Of a DNA stretch of 17,591 nt, positions 6,266-14,457 are shown piece after piece (within the stretch, counting starts at the first letter, position 1; every line of letters starts with the position of its first letter). This DNA is from an uncultured Acetatifactor sp. Its GTDB lineage: Bacteria; Bacillota; Clostridia; Lachnospirales; Lachnospiraceae. Where the stretch lies: NCBI GenBank assembly GCA_947644185.1, contig CANRZC010000009.1, positions 1 through 17,591 on the forward strand, read 5' to 3'. The translations under genes and the position numbers were made by a program. The notes under the pieces are model-generated. The model was given only the letters and a program-made list of their open reading frames with translations. It made no database searches and was not told the origin of the DNA.

Positions 6266-7474
6266 ATGAACGGCAGGATCATCTTCCATATTGACGTAAA
6301 TAGCGCATTCCTCTCCTGGGAGGCAGTGCACCGGCTGCAGGATCTGGGGGAGGAGCTGGATCTGCGGACCATTCCATCCGCAGTAGGCGGGGATATGTCC
6401 AAACGACACGGCGTCATACTGGCGAAGTCCATCCCGGCGAAGAAATACAATGTGCGGACAGGGGAACCCATTGTGGACGCATTGCGCAAATGTCCCCACC
6501 TGATGGTGGTGTCGCCTAACCGGGAGTTATATGCCAGGAACTCGGCGGCATTCATGGAGATCCTGCGAAGGTACTCTGATACAGTGGAGCAGTACAGCAT
6601 CGATGAGGCCTTTGCGGACATGACAGGGACCCAGGGCCTGTTCGGGAATCCCATAGAGGCAGCCCACCGACTAAAAGGTGAGATTCGGGACACTTTGGGC
6701 TTCACGGTGAACATAGGGATTTCCAGCAATAAGCTGCTGGCGAAGATGGCCGGAGAGTTCGAGAAGCCGGACAAGGTGCACACGCTCTTCCCCAATGAGA
6801 TTCAGGAGAAAATGTGGCCCCTTCCAGTGGGGGAGCTTTTTTCCGTGGGAGGTGCCTCGGAGCAGAAGCTGAGGCGTCTCGGCATTATAACCATAGGAGA
6901 CCTGGCCCAGGCAAATCTAGAGACCTTGCGGGGGGCACTCAAAAAGCATGGGGAGGCTATCTGGAATTATGCCAATGGCAGGGATTTCTCTCTGGTGGAG
7001 GCGGAGCACGCGGACAATAAGGGATATGGCAATTCCGTCACCCTAAGCTTTGACGTGACCAGAGCTCAGGAGGCGAAACAGGTGCTGCTGTCCCTGGCGG
7101 AGACTGTAGGCAGGCGGCTGCGGCGGGATGGGGCCTGGGTGGAGGTGGTATCTGTCACCCTGCGTTTTTTCGACCTGTCCCACGCCTCCCACCAGTGCGT
7201 CCTAGGACATGCCACCAATATCACGGATGAGATCTACCAGGCTGCCTGTAAGCTCTTTGACGAGTTCTGGGACGGGACGCCTATCCGCCTGATTGGAATC
7301 CAGACCGGAAAGGTGACCAAAGAGGGGGACAATAGGCAAATGTCCCTGTTTGACCACACGGATTATGAGAAGCTGGAGAGGCTGGACCGGGCCATGGACA
7401 GCATCCGGGAGAAGTTTGGCGCGGATGCTGTCAGGCGGGCTTCTTTCCTGCAGAAGGGGAGACCTGATCTGTAG
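6266..7474 (+). CDS. dinB: Y-family DNA polymerase, DinB/Pol IV type
   Basis: The product is a 402-residue translesion polymerase. The palm begins with FHIDVNSAF, carrying the metal ligand Asp10 and a probable steric-gate Phe15. SIDEAF supplies Asp113 and Glu114. The thumb/HhH region follows (GELFSVGGASEQKLRRLGI), then the little-finger domain. QMSLFD at residues 358-363 fits the beta-clamp-binding motif near the C-terminus. AGGAGGG (6251-6257) is eight bases before the ATG. The upstream promoter carries a LexA box, so expression is expected to rise in the SOS response. The DVNSAFLSWEAV variant is typical of clostridial members, which are sometimes only annotated as UmuC/Y-family. The gene appears monocistronic. 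No good terminator is seen in the 106 bases after it; only a weak AGCCT/AGGCT pairing occurs there. Confidence 0.93.
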   Translation: MNGRIIFHIDVNSAFLSWEAVHRLQDLGEELDLRTIPSAVGGDMSKRHGVILAKSIPAKKYNVRTGEPIVDALRKCPHLMVVSPNRELYARNSAAFMEILRRYSDTVEQYSIDEAFADMTGTQGLFGNPIEAAHRLKGEIRDTLGFTVNIGISSNKLLAKMAGEFEKPDKVHTLFPNEIQEKMWPLPVGELFSVGGASEQKLRRLGIITIGDLAQANLETLRGALKKHGEAIWNYANGRDFSLVEAEHADNKGYGNSVTLSFDVTRAQEAKQVLLSLAETVGRRLRRDGAWVEVVSVTLRFFDLSHASHQCVLGHATNITDEIYQAACKLFDEFWDGTPIRLIGIQTGKVTKEGDNRQMSLFDHTDYEKLERLDRAMDSIREKFGADAVRRASFLQKGRPDL

Positions 7475-7580
7475 AGGCTCTGGAATGGGCAGGCACGGAG
7501 ACAACTTATTAAATTCTAACGGACTTGCCTATAGCGCATGAAGCCTTTGAGGAGAGGCTAGATTGCCTTGCCCAATCAAC

Positions 7581-8840
7581 TTAAAGCTTCGGATCCCTGT
7601 AGCGGAACAGGACTCGTCTCAGCTCTTTACATTCACTTTCCCCTGGCGTGCTGTTCAAGCTGGTCCTCCAGGGCACCGAATAAGGGCCGTCAGGATTTGC
7701 CTTTAACTGCAGGAAAATATTCCTGCGCCCGGCAGCAGACTGAGCTGCGTCCTGTCGGCCGATTCTCTCCAGCCATGCCTGGTAGCCTGCCAGATAGCTC
7801 TCGGCCATTTCGTCCCAGGAGTGGAACCTTTGTTGGATCACTCTGCCGGTCCTGACGAATTCCTGATCCAGCTCTTCTCTATCTATCATTTTCACCAGGT
7901 ACATCATGCCCAGCAGTTGGGTGGCTCTGCACAGGTCCCAGCCCGGGTGTTCGGTGTCGAAGCGGCCAGCATGTTTTTCCGTCAGCTCATGTACAATCTC
8001 AAGCCCGCCCCGGCGATCATGGATGTCCCACTGTTCCCCCAGGGCCACATTGCGGAAATTTGCCACCACTTTCCGACTTCCGTGGACACCGGTTACCAAG
8101 GGCCAGCCCTCCAGCATGGAAAAGGAATGGGCCCAGATGGCAAAGGTGGAGGCGCACCACAGCTCCGTGTCATTTTTTGGCAGCAAGGGATCCCTTTTCC
8201 AGAAGATAGCGGGCGCAAAGCGCAAACGGTGCACGCCGATGAACCTGTAGAGAAGGATAAAAATCACATAGAGCCACACAGAGACTTTCCTGCCAAAGGC
8301 CATGCCGTAATCCGCCTGGGAGAGCACTGGCACATAGTCCCCATACATATCTACATAGTAATCTGTTGCGGCCAGAAAGTCCTGATAGACCAGGATTTCC
8401 GCAGGAGGTTCCCACTGCTTCCACACCCCTGTGGGCAGGCGGTAGATGCCCGCCTGGTCTGTGTCCTGGATTGCTTTTTTGTTGATGTGAGCAATCACCA
8501 GCTCCCCGCTGGGAAGCCGCAGCCGATGGTAGATTTGATCCCCGCTGCGGACCGTGTCATAGTTGACCACCGCGCCCTTTGTGATGATGGTAAAGGTGCC
8601 CAGCCGCTCCATGTCCCCAATGGACTCTGCCACCTGGATTTCTGGGCCGGCTTCGCTGCCGACCGCGCCATTTTCCAGGGTGGCGTCCTTTTGATAGAAC
8701 CGGTACAACACAGGCCCCAGAACGAACTCTGCCAACAGACTCAGCACGATGAGAATGGGAATCAATAGGAGCATCTGGTACATATTGGTGTTGAAGCCGT
8801 ATATATTTTTGTTGGATATTTTGTACCTTGTGGCACTCAT
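7581..8840 (-). CDS. Membrane-anchored DUF1266 protein
   Basis: This 419-residue protein has three parts. A hydrophobic helix sits at about residues 22-46, and a roughly 140-residue segment follows. A second helix at about 187-204 leads into the C-terminal domain. The region from about 226 to 365 carries the DUF1266 hallmark: GWDLCRATQLLGMMYLVKMIDREE, then a W..M..SYL.GY..W pattern. DUF1266 has no established biochemical role. If the two helices span the membrane, DUF1266 lies on one side and the middle segment on the other, so a sensor-like arrangement is possible; this is inference. The ATG at 8838-8840 has AGGAGG eight bases upstream (8849-8854 on the + strand) and is preferred to a TTG two codons earlier. 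It lies 44 bases behind the nucleotidase gene and is probably cotranscribed with it. Confidence 0.8.
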   Translation of the reverse strand: MSATRYKISNKNIYGFNTNMYQMLLLIPILIVLSLLAEFVLGPVLYRFYQKDATLENGAVGSEAGPEIQVAESIGDMERLGTFTIITKGAVVNYDTVRSGDQIYHRLRLPSGELVIAHINKKAIQDTDQAGIYRLPTGVWKQWEPPAEILVYQDFLAATDYYVDMYGDYVPVLSQADYGMAFGRKVSVWLYVIFILLYRFIGVHRLRFAPAIFWKRDPLLPKNDTELWCASTFAIWAHSFSMLEGWPLVTGVHGSRKVVANFRNVALGEQWDIHDRRGGLEIVHELTEKHAGRFDTEHPGWDLCRATQLLGMMYLVKMIDREELDQEFVRTGRVIQQRFHSWDEMAESYLAGYQAWLERIGRQDAAQSAAGRRNIFLQLKANPDGPYSVPWRTSLNSTPGESECKELRRVLFRYRDPKL

Positions 8841-8884
8841 GGGCAAAACCTCCTGTAAAATCAGCAGTTTTTGGGAAACCTGGA

Positions 8885-10858
8885 TTATGCTTTGCGACCT
8901 GGGTGGTTGGTAGCTCTGCCCATCAGCCTGCGCACCAACTTTATCAGCAGTAGGATCAACAGGATGACAAGTGCCAGCACCAGCAGAATCACGCCCACGA
9001 TGATAAAAGCAAATTTGTTAGGACTCTTTATCAAATCGCCTATGGAACGGCTGTCCTCCGTCACCTTACGGCCTTGGGCGGAAGCGTAAGCCTCCGGCAC
9101 ATTGGAGATACCGTCACCGTCTGTGTCCTCCAGGGAATCCATGTAAGCGGCGATGGCGGCCCATGCCTTTACCTCCTGTCCGTTGTCCATGAGGATGGCA
9201 TCCTCGATGTCTTCGATAGGTGTGCCGTCAGCAAATTTGGGCTGCACGGACAGGATGCCGTAGGACACATCTGTGACAGCCCCCAGCATCTGGCCGCTGT
9301 ACAGGTCGCATACCACCCGGTAGAGCTTATCGTCCTCAATCTCCGTGCGACTGCCCCTTTCGTCTGTCATATAACAGTCAACCACCTTATTTAGAATAAT
9401 CCGGTGGGGATTGTATGTAAAATGCAGGCCGCTAATGTAAAGTCTGGCAGATTTCATGAAATCTGATACAGAGGCATCGATTTCCGCTCCAGTCTTTAAC
9501 TCCGCCCCGGTGAGATACATGCTGATCAGCGGGTATCCAGGGATGCCGTCTGGCCCTATCCCCAGGGAGTAGGCGTTGAACACGTCTGCTACTGTGATAT
9601 CTCCTTTGGAGAAGGTGTCTCGGACACAGCCCGAGGGTACAATGGCTACGTCTATGGGGTGATCGTCCGGGTTGTCCGCTTCTCTGGCGGCATAGGAAAA
9701 GGAGTCAGCCAGAAAATTGCCCAGATTATGCTCTTCATGGATATCATATAGATCGTCGGAGGTAGCGAACTCGATATCATTCTGGGCCAGCACCTGGTTT
9801 GTGGTATAGCCGAACTGTGCCAGGTAAGTGGAATCTACCTTTTCCATGAGGCTGTCAATTTTCGCCTGGGCTGTAGGATCTGCCGGGATATCCTGGGTGA
9901 TGGGAATCAGCTCGTAGGAGTCTATCTGCCAGCGTCCGTTCTCCTGCCTGGACATGGACAGGCTCCCTAAGTTCCTGCCGTAGGAACCGCAGGATACAAT
10001 GTAGGTGTCCCCGTGCCGGATGGGCTCATAGAGAGAGGTGTGGGTATGGCCACTGACAATTACATCGATTTCAGGCACTGCCTTTGCCAGAATTTCATCC
10101 TCAGACTTGTGGGCTTCTTCGCTGGTGCCGCTGTGGGACACGCAGACAATCATGTCTACATCTTCCTTTTCCTGAATCTCCTTGACAGTGGCCGCGGCTG
10201 CTTCAGAGATGTCCCTGAATTTCAGCGCACAGGTAGGAGCGCAGGCCAGGGCATCCTCCCCGAAAACGCCTAGCACTGCAATGCGGATGCCGGATTTATC
10301 CAATACAACGTAATCTTTTACACCGTAGGCCGCGAAAGCATCCTTTAGGAGCTGCTGATCTTTTGTAAGCCCCTCTGCCTCCATGGCCTCCCAGTCCACA
10401 TTACACAGGACCAGAGAGGGCACAGGGTCGCCGCTGTTTGCGGCGGCATCCAGGGCTCCGGCCAAGCCTGTGGAGCGGTAGTCGAATTCATGGTTGCCAA
10501 AAGTGGTAACCTCACAGCCCAGAGCACCCAGCACCCGCAGCTCTGCAGCGTCCGTGTGGAAGATGGTCTGCACCAGGGTTCCCATGGAGAAGTCCCCTGC
10601 GTCCAAAAGCAGCGCATTGGGATTTTCCGCTTTTTTCTCATGAATCAATGTGCTGATACGGGCAAAGCCGCCCAGGGTCACGTTCTGTCCTTCCTCCACA
10701 GTGGGAAAGCTGTCCAGATGGGAATGGGTGTCGTGAAGGAACAGGATGTCCACCTGCTTCCCGCCTGAGTCTGCGGCCTTGGCAGAGGGGCAGAATAAGG
10801 GAAAACAGAGCAAAATGGTTACACAAAGGGCTAAAAATGTTACATGATGTCTCTTCAT
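8885..10858 (-). CDS. Secreted 5'-nucleotidase/metallophosphatase with C-terminal anchor
   Basis: This 657-residue surface enzyme belongs to the UshA/YfkN-like family, which removes phosphate from nucleotides or cyclic nucleotides outside the cell. A signal peptide (residues 1-28, cleavage after AKA) leads to the calcineurin-like domain. That domain has metal-site motifs HDTHSH (Asp43, His45), DAGDF, GNHEFD (Asn122, His123) and VSGHTHT. The 5'-nucleotidase C-terminal domain follows, with NLGNFLADSFSYAA and VPSGCVRD. Near the end are a dockerin/EF-hand-like loop DTDGDGISNVPEAY (about 578-591), a transmembrane helix (about 617-641) and a basic tail, so it stays tethered to the membrane. I chose the ATG at 10858 because it starts a signal peptide and follows AAGAGGAG. 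A 45-codon longer frame exists but runs through the promoter. Likely role is nucleotide or phosphate salvage; substrate is not determined. Confidence 0.92.
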   Translation of the reverse strand: MKRHHVTFLALCVTILLCFPLFCPSAKAADSGGKQVDILFLHDTHSHLDSFPTVEEGQNVTLGGFARISTLIHEKKAENPNALLLDAGDFSMGTLVQTIFHTDAAELRVLGALGCEVTTFGNHEFDYRSTGLAGALDAAANSGDPVPSLVLCNVDWEAMEAEGLTKDQQLLKDAFAAYGVKDYVVLDKSGIRIAVLGVFGEDALACAPTCALKFRDISEAAAATVKEIQEKEDVDMIVCVSHSGTSEEAHKSEDEILAKAVPEIDVIVSGHTHTSLYEPIRHGDTYIVSCGSYGRNLGSLSMSRQENGRWQIDSYELIPITQDIPADPTAQAKIDSLMEKVDSTYLAQFGYTTNQVLAQNDIEFATSDDLYDIHEEHNLGNFLADSFSYAAREADNPDDHPIDVAIVPSGCVRDTFSKGDITVADVFNAYSLGIGPDGIPGYPLISMYLTGAELKTGAEIDASVSDFMKSARLYISGLHFTYNPHRIILNKVVDCYMTDERGSRTEIEDDKLYRVVCDLYSGQMLGAVTDVSYGILSVQPKFADGTPIEDIEDAILMDNGQEVKAWAAIAAYMDSLEDTDGDGISNVPEAYASAQGRKVTEDSRSIGDLIKSPNKFAFIIVGVILLVLALVILLILLLIKLVRRLMGRATNHPGRKA

Positions 10859-10892
10859 AATTGAATTTACTCCTCTTTTTATGAGAATAGCA

Positions 10893-10921
10893 TTGGCAAC
10901 TAGGTGTTTTTCCATTATAAT
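10893..10921 (+). promoter_or_regulatory. Promoter of the LCP/MBOAT surface cluster
   Basis: TTGGCA (10893-10898), 17 bases and TATAAT (10916-10921) make a strong sigma-A promoter. Transcription should start near 10928, giving a leader of about 36 bases before the ATG at 10964. Confidence 0.75.
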
Positions 10922-10942
10922 ATCTGAAGGGGGAAAAGGCAA
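10914..10942 (-). promoter_or_regulatory. Promoter of the nucleotidase/DUF1266 unit
   Basis: On the - strand TTGCCT (10942-10937), 17 bases and TATAAT (10919-10914) form a second promoter. Its -10 overlaps the -10 of the + strand promoter: both lie in the palindrome ATTATAAT (10914-10921). The leader to the ATG at 10858 would be about 50 bases. Confidence 0.55.
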
Positions 10943-10963
10943 TATCAAGAGGTGAAGTAGTGA

Positions 10964-12583
10964 ATGGATAGTAATAAAAAGGAAATGGAACAAATTCAGC
11001 GAGGGCTGGAGGCGTTTCTGGAAAAAGAAATAGAAAATTCTAGGGATTCCAGAAGCCGCAGACAGAAGGGGCGGCAGATGGGATCGGCAAAAGGCTCAGG
11101 GGATGGGGAAGAGATCCAGATTATAGGGCAGTTCCAGAGTAGGAGACAGCCCCAGAGAGATTGGGAGGAAGAGGACCCGGATTCAGAGGGGTGGCTACCT
11201 GAGGAGGATGAAGAGCTGGACTCGGAGGACTGGGAGGATTGGGGGGATTGGGAGGACGGCACAGGCAGGTGGAAGAAGGAAGAAGTGCTGCCTGGAAGGA
11301 GAAGAACGGAATACGAAGCCGAAACCACTGGGAGGCGCAGATCAGGATATGAAGAAGAGCCGCCTCAGAGGAGAAAACCCGAATATGAGGGGGAGTTTTC
11401 TCGAAGGAGAAGACCGGAGTATGAGAGTGCGTCTTCTAGGAGAGCAAAGCCCAGGCAGGAAAATGCTTCCACTGGCAGAAAAAGCCGGGAATACAGAGAA
11501 TACGAAGAGGAGGAGACACCTGCAGGGAAGAAGACGTCTCAGAGAAAAAGAAATTCCCAAAAGAACCACCAAGGGGAGGAGGATTCCGGGATGGGGAAGG
11601 GGAAGCAGAAGGCGGAGAAAAAGCGCCGAAAAAAGAAATCCTGGCTTAAGAAATTTTTAGTTGGGGTAGCCCTAATTGCAGTATTGCTGGGTGTGGGCTT
11701 ATACCAGCTAGTGGGAGTGGTCTATGGGAAAATGAATTACAGGGAACTGGAAGCCCTGGCGGCAGAGCCCATGAAGGAAGACGGTGTTGTAAATATTTTG
11801 CTCATTGGAAATGACTCCCGGGAAAACGGAGAGGACGGCCGTTCCGATGCCATGATTCTCCTGTCCATTAGCAGCAAAACCAAGACCATTTATATGACAT
11901 CCTTGCTGAGGGATATTTATGTGGACATTCCAGGGTATGGTGGCGACCGTCTGAACTCTGCTTATTCCTACGGAGGCGCCCAGCTTTTGATGGAGACCAT
12001 TGAGCACAACTTCGATATTCCGGTGAACCGATATATGCTGGTGAACTTTGAGGCCTTTGCCAACCTGGTAGATGCGGTGGATGGCGTTGACTTGGAGCTG
12101 AGCAAGGGAGAGATAGAGTATGTGAATGGGTATCTGTGGGAGTACAATATGCTCACTGGCAGGCCGGATGGCACGGACAATATGGACCCTACAGTTGCTG
12201 ACAATGGACCGGTCACAGTGCATTTAAATGGTCCCCAGGCTCTGGCATATAGCAGAAACCGATATATGGGCACAGACTTTGGCAGGACTGAGCGTCAGAG
12301 GAAGATTTTGACAGCAGTGATAGGCAAGCTTCCAATGGCTGTGCTGACCAATGCCAAAGGGCTGGTGGATGGCCTTATGCCCAATTTGACCACCAATCTC
12401 ACCCAAAACGAATGCTTTCGCCTAAGCCTGATGGCGGGAAAGCTGTTTACCTACGACATCATATCTGACAGTATCCCTCAGCCGGATACTTACCGGGATG
12501 TGACAATCCGGGGAATGCAGGTGCTGGAGGTGGACTTTGAGACAAATATCAGTTATTTAAAAACAAAAATATACGGAGAATAG
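10964..12583 (+). CDS. LCP-family (LytR-CpsA-Psr) glycopolymer ligase with long disordered N-terminus
   Basis: This 539-residue LCP protein belongs to a family that transfers lipid-linked glycopolymers (teichoic acids, capsule) to peptidoglycan. The first 228 residues are cytoplasmic and low-complexity: an acidic Trp-rich stretch (67-99), six 12-residue Arg/Glu/Tyr repeats (111-182) and a Lys/Arg-rich block (215-230). One transmembrane helix (about 231-252) follows. The extracytoplasmic LCP domain then begins at VNILLIGNDSR (276-286). Conserved residues include Asp284, Arg286, Arg293, Asp295 and Arg316 in SLLRDIYVD, plus AYSRNRYMGTDFGRTERQR. The domain appears complete. GAGGTG (10949-10954) lies nine bases before the ATG. 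It is the first gene of a rightward cluster with acyltransferase genes, which suggests it attaches a polymer that those genes decorate. Which polymer is unknown. Confidence 0.92.
   Translation: MDSNKKEMEQIQRGLEAFLEKEIENSRDSRSRRQKGRQMGSAKGSGDGEEIQIIGQFQSRRQPQRDWEEEDPDSEGWLPEEDEELDSEDWEDWGDWEDGTGRWKKEEVLPGRRRTEYEAETTGRRRSGYEEEPPQRRKPEYEGEFSRRRRPEYESASSRRAKPRQENASTGRKSREYREYEEEETPAGKKTSQRKRNSQKNHQGEEDSGMGKGKQKAEKKRRKKKSWLKKFLVGVALIAVLLGVGLYQLVGVVYGKMNYRELEALAAEPMKEDGVVNILLIGNDSRENGEDGRSDAMILLSISSKTKTIYMTSLLRDIYVDIPGYGGDRLNSAYSYGGAQLLMETIEHNFDIPVNRYMLVNFEAFANLVDAVDGVDLELSKGEIEYVNGYLWEYNMLTGRPDGTDNMDPTVADNGPVTVHLNGPQALAYSRNRYMGTDFGRTERQRKILTAVIGKLPMAVLTNAKGLVDGLMPNLTTNLTQNECFRLSLMAGKLFTYDIISDSIPQPDTYRDVTIRGMQVLEVDFETNISYLKTKIYGE
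11294..11509 (+). repeat. 36-bp degenerate repeat encoding 12-residue units
   Basis: Six consecutive 12-residue units (residues 111-182 of the LCP protein) share the pattern G/Q/R-R-R-x-x-E-Y-E-x-E-x-x. The sequence is diverged at DNA level, more so in the fifth and sixth units. Positive and negative charges alternate with a regular tyrosine. Confidence 0.7.
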
Positions 12584-12596
12584 ACAGGAGGAAAGT

Positions 12597-12905
12597 ATGA
12601 GTTTTTTCATTTTTGTATTTATTGGCTGTACCTGCATGTATGTTGCGGCAAAGATCTTGAGCAGTGAGGAGAGAAATAAGGTATTCAATAAGTACCCAAT
12701 CCAGGTGGAGGATGTGAAGAAATACAACAGATTCTGTGCCGCCCTAGTGATTGGCTTTGGCGTAGTGGCGGAGTTGACCATGTTTGGCTCTTATGCAACA
12801 GGGGGGCTTTTGGGTATTTTGTTCACGATTCTTCTGATTGTGGAAGCATATCTCACTATGAAAATTTACAACAAGGTTGAGAAGAAGATGTTAAAAAAGA
12901 GATGA
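12597..12905 (+). CDS. Small membrane protein, function unknown
   Basis: This 102-residue protein has three hydrophobic segments: about residues 2-18, 45-66 and 68-88. A charged stretch SSEERNKVFNKYPIQVEDVKKYN lies between the first two, and the tail is basic. The layout recalls the roughly 100-residue DUF3784-type membrane proteins of Firmicutes, but I see no signature that secures this. AGGAGG (12586-12591) is five bases before the ATG, and the gene begins 13 bases after the LCP stop, so it is translated from the same message. It may be an accessory subunit of the surface-polymer machinery. Confidence 0.8.
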   Translation: MSFFIFVFIGCTCMYVAAKILSSEERNKVFNKYPIQVEDVKKYNRFCAALVIGFGVVAELTMFGSYATGGLLGILFTILLIVEAYLTMKIYNKVEKKMLKKR

Positions 12906-12952
12906 GGACATTCTAGTACCGTAAATCTTATGGAGACAGGTGGGGAGCAAGG

Positions 12953-14437
12953 GTGCTATTTAATTCCATTGACTTTTTGATTTTTTTTCCGATTGTAGTT
13001 TTAATTTATTTTATTGTGCCGAAAAAGGTAAGATACCTTTGGCTGTTACTGGCCAGCTACTATTTCTATATGTGCTGGAATGTGAAATATATTGTGCTGA
13101 TACTATCGTCTACTGTTGTCACATGGCTTGCCGGACGGTTTGTTTTTGGCTGTCAGAAAAAATCGGCAAAGAAAGTGGTGCTGGGCCTATGTATTGCCTT
13201 TCACATGGGGCTTTTATTCTTCTTTAAATATTTTGACTTCTTTTTGGGCACCTGCAACAAGATTTTGGGCAGAATAGGCTGGGAACTGCTGGACAAGCCT
13301 TTTGATGTGTTACTGCCAGTGGGAATCTCCTTTTATACCTTTCAGGCCTTGAGCTATACGCTGGATGTATACCGAGGGGAGATAGAGCCGGAGGGCAACT
13401 TTTTCAGGTATGCACTCTTTGTGTCCTTTTTCCCACAGTTGGTAGCCGGGCCCATAGAGCGATCTGGCAATCTACTGCGCCAGATTCGCCAGATTGAGAA
13501 ATTAAAGCTGTGGAATTATGAAAACATAACCAGCGGGCTTATGCTGATGGTCTGGGGCATGTTTCAGAAAATGGTCATTGCGGACAGAGTGGCAGTTTTG
13601 GTAAATACTGTTTTTGACAACTATTTCATGCACGGGGCAGTGGCACTGCTTGCAGGTGCTGCAGGATTTGCCCTGCAGATATATTGTGATTTTGCCAGCT
13701 ATTCCTCCATAGCCATCGGAGCTGCAAGGGTGATGGGATTTGAACTGATGGAGAATTTCAACACGCCCTATTTTGCCAGATCTGTATCAGAGTTCTGGCA
13801 TAGATGGCATATCTCTCTGAGCACATGGTTTCGGGATTACGTGTATATCCCCCTGGGGGGCAGCAGATGCTCCCGGCTGAAGAAGTACCGAAATCTGATG
13901 ATTACCTTTGCAGTCAGTGGCCTATGGCATGGTGCCGGCTGGGGATTTCTGGCATGGGGGCTTCTGCACGGCATGTACCAGGTCATAGGAGATGCCACGA
14001 AAGGAATCCGGCAGAGAATAAATGCTGCTTTCCAAACGAAGACAGAGAGCTTCAGCTACAAACTGGGCCAGACAGCTCTGACCTTTGTGCTGGTGGATGT
14101 GGCATGGATTTTTTTCCGATCCCCAGGGCTTCGCGCAGCATTGGAGTATTGCCAGCGGATTTTCACAAAATGGGATCCCTGGTCCTTCTTCAACGGTGAG
14201 CTCTACTCGCTGGGATTGGACCGGCCGGAGATGAATATCCTGTTGGCAGGAATTGGGATTCTCCTTTTGGTGGATTTGATTCGCTACCTGAAAGGGCAGG
14301 GCTTTTCCGAATTTTTGGCAGAGCAATGTATCTGGTTCCGCTGGGGTGTGCTCTTTGCCATGCTGGCAGCAATTTTGGTATTTGGAATTTATGGGATAAA
14401 ATTTGAGTCCTCACAGTTCATCTATTTTCAATTTTGA
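12953..14437 (+). CDS. MBOAT-family O-acyltransferase (AlgI/DltB type)
   Basis: This 494-residue polytopic membrane protein has about ten or more hydrophobic segments and is of normal length for the family. MBOAT proteins of this type pass acyl groups, usually acetyl, across the membrane onto extracellular polysaccharides. Diagnostic segments are LVAGPIER, SEFWHRWHISLSTWFRDYVYIPLGG (His283 and His286) and SGLWHGAGW with the predicted catalytic His326. Translation most likely begins at the GTG at 12953, five bases after GGGGAG (12942-12947); MLFNS.DF..F is the usual N-terminus. The following SGNH-like gene is the expected partner, as in AlgI/AlgJ or PatA/PatB pairs. The acyl group and acceptor polymer cannot be read from sequence. 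Confidence 0.95.
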   Translation: MLFNSIDFLIFFPIVVLIYFIVPKKVRYLWLLLASYYFYMCWNVKYIVLILSSTVVTWLAGRFVFGCQKKSAKKVVLGLCIAFHMGLLFFFKYFDFFLGTCNKILGRIGWELLDKPFDVLLPVGISFYTFQALSYTLDVYRGEIEPEGNFFRYALFVSFFPQLVAGPIERSGNLLRQIRQIEKLKLWNYENITSGLMLMVWGMFQKMVIADRVAVLVNTVFDNYFMHGAVALLAGAAGFALQIYCDFASYSSIAIGAARVMGFELMENFNTPYFARSVSEFWHRWHISLSTWFRDYVYIPLGGSRCSRLKKYRNLMITFAVSGLWHGAGWGFLAWGLLHGMYQVIGDATKGIRQRINAAFQTKTESFSYKLGQTALTFVLVDVAWIFFRSPGLRAALEYCQRIFTKWDPWSFFNGELYSLGLDRPEMNILLAGIGILLLVDLIRYLKGQGFSEFLAEQCIWFRWGVLFAMLAAILVFGIYGIKFESSQFIYFQF

Positions 14438-14457
14438 TTGGATAGGGGGGTATCAGA

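Noticed and set aside
7475..7580. Terminator between the polymerase and DUF1266 genes
   Set aside because: Only a 5-bp AGCCT/AGGCT pairing without a U-run is present, too weak to call.
7821..8768. 315-codon open frame on the + strand
   Set aside because: It is antisense to the DUF1266 gene, whose own motifs and ribosome binding site are clear.
10859..10993. 45-codon N-terminal extension of the nucleotidase
   Set aside because: It would run through both predicted promoters and overlap the divergent LCP start. The inner ATG begins a normal signal peptide.
11208..11660. 150-codon + strand frame inside the LCP gene
   Set aside because: It is an Arg/Glu-rich alternative frame created by the purine-rich repeats of the real LCP N-terminus.
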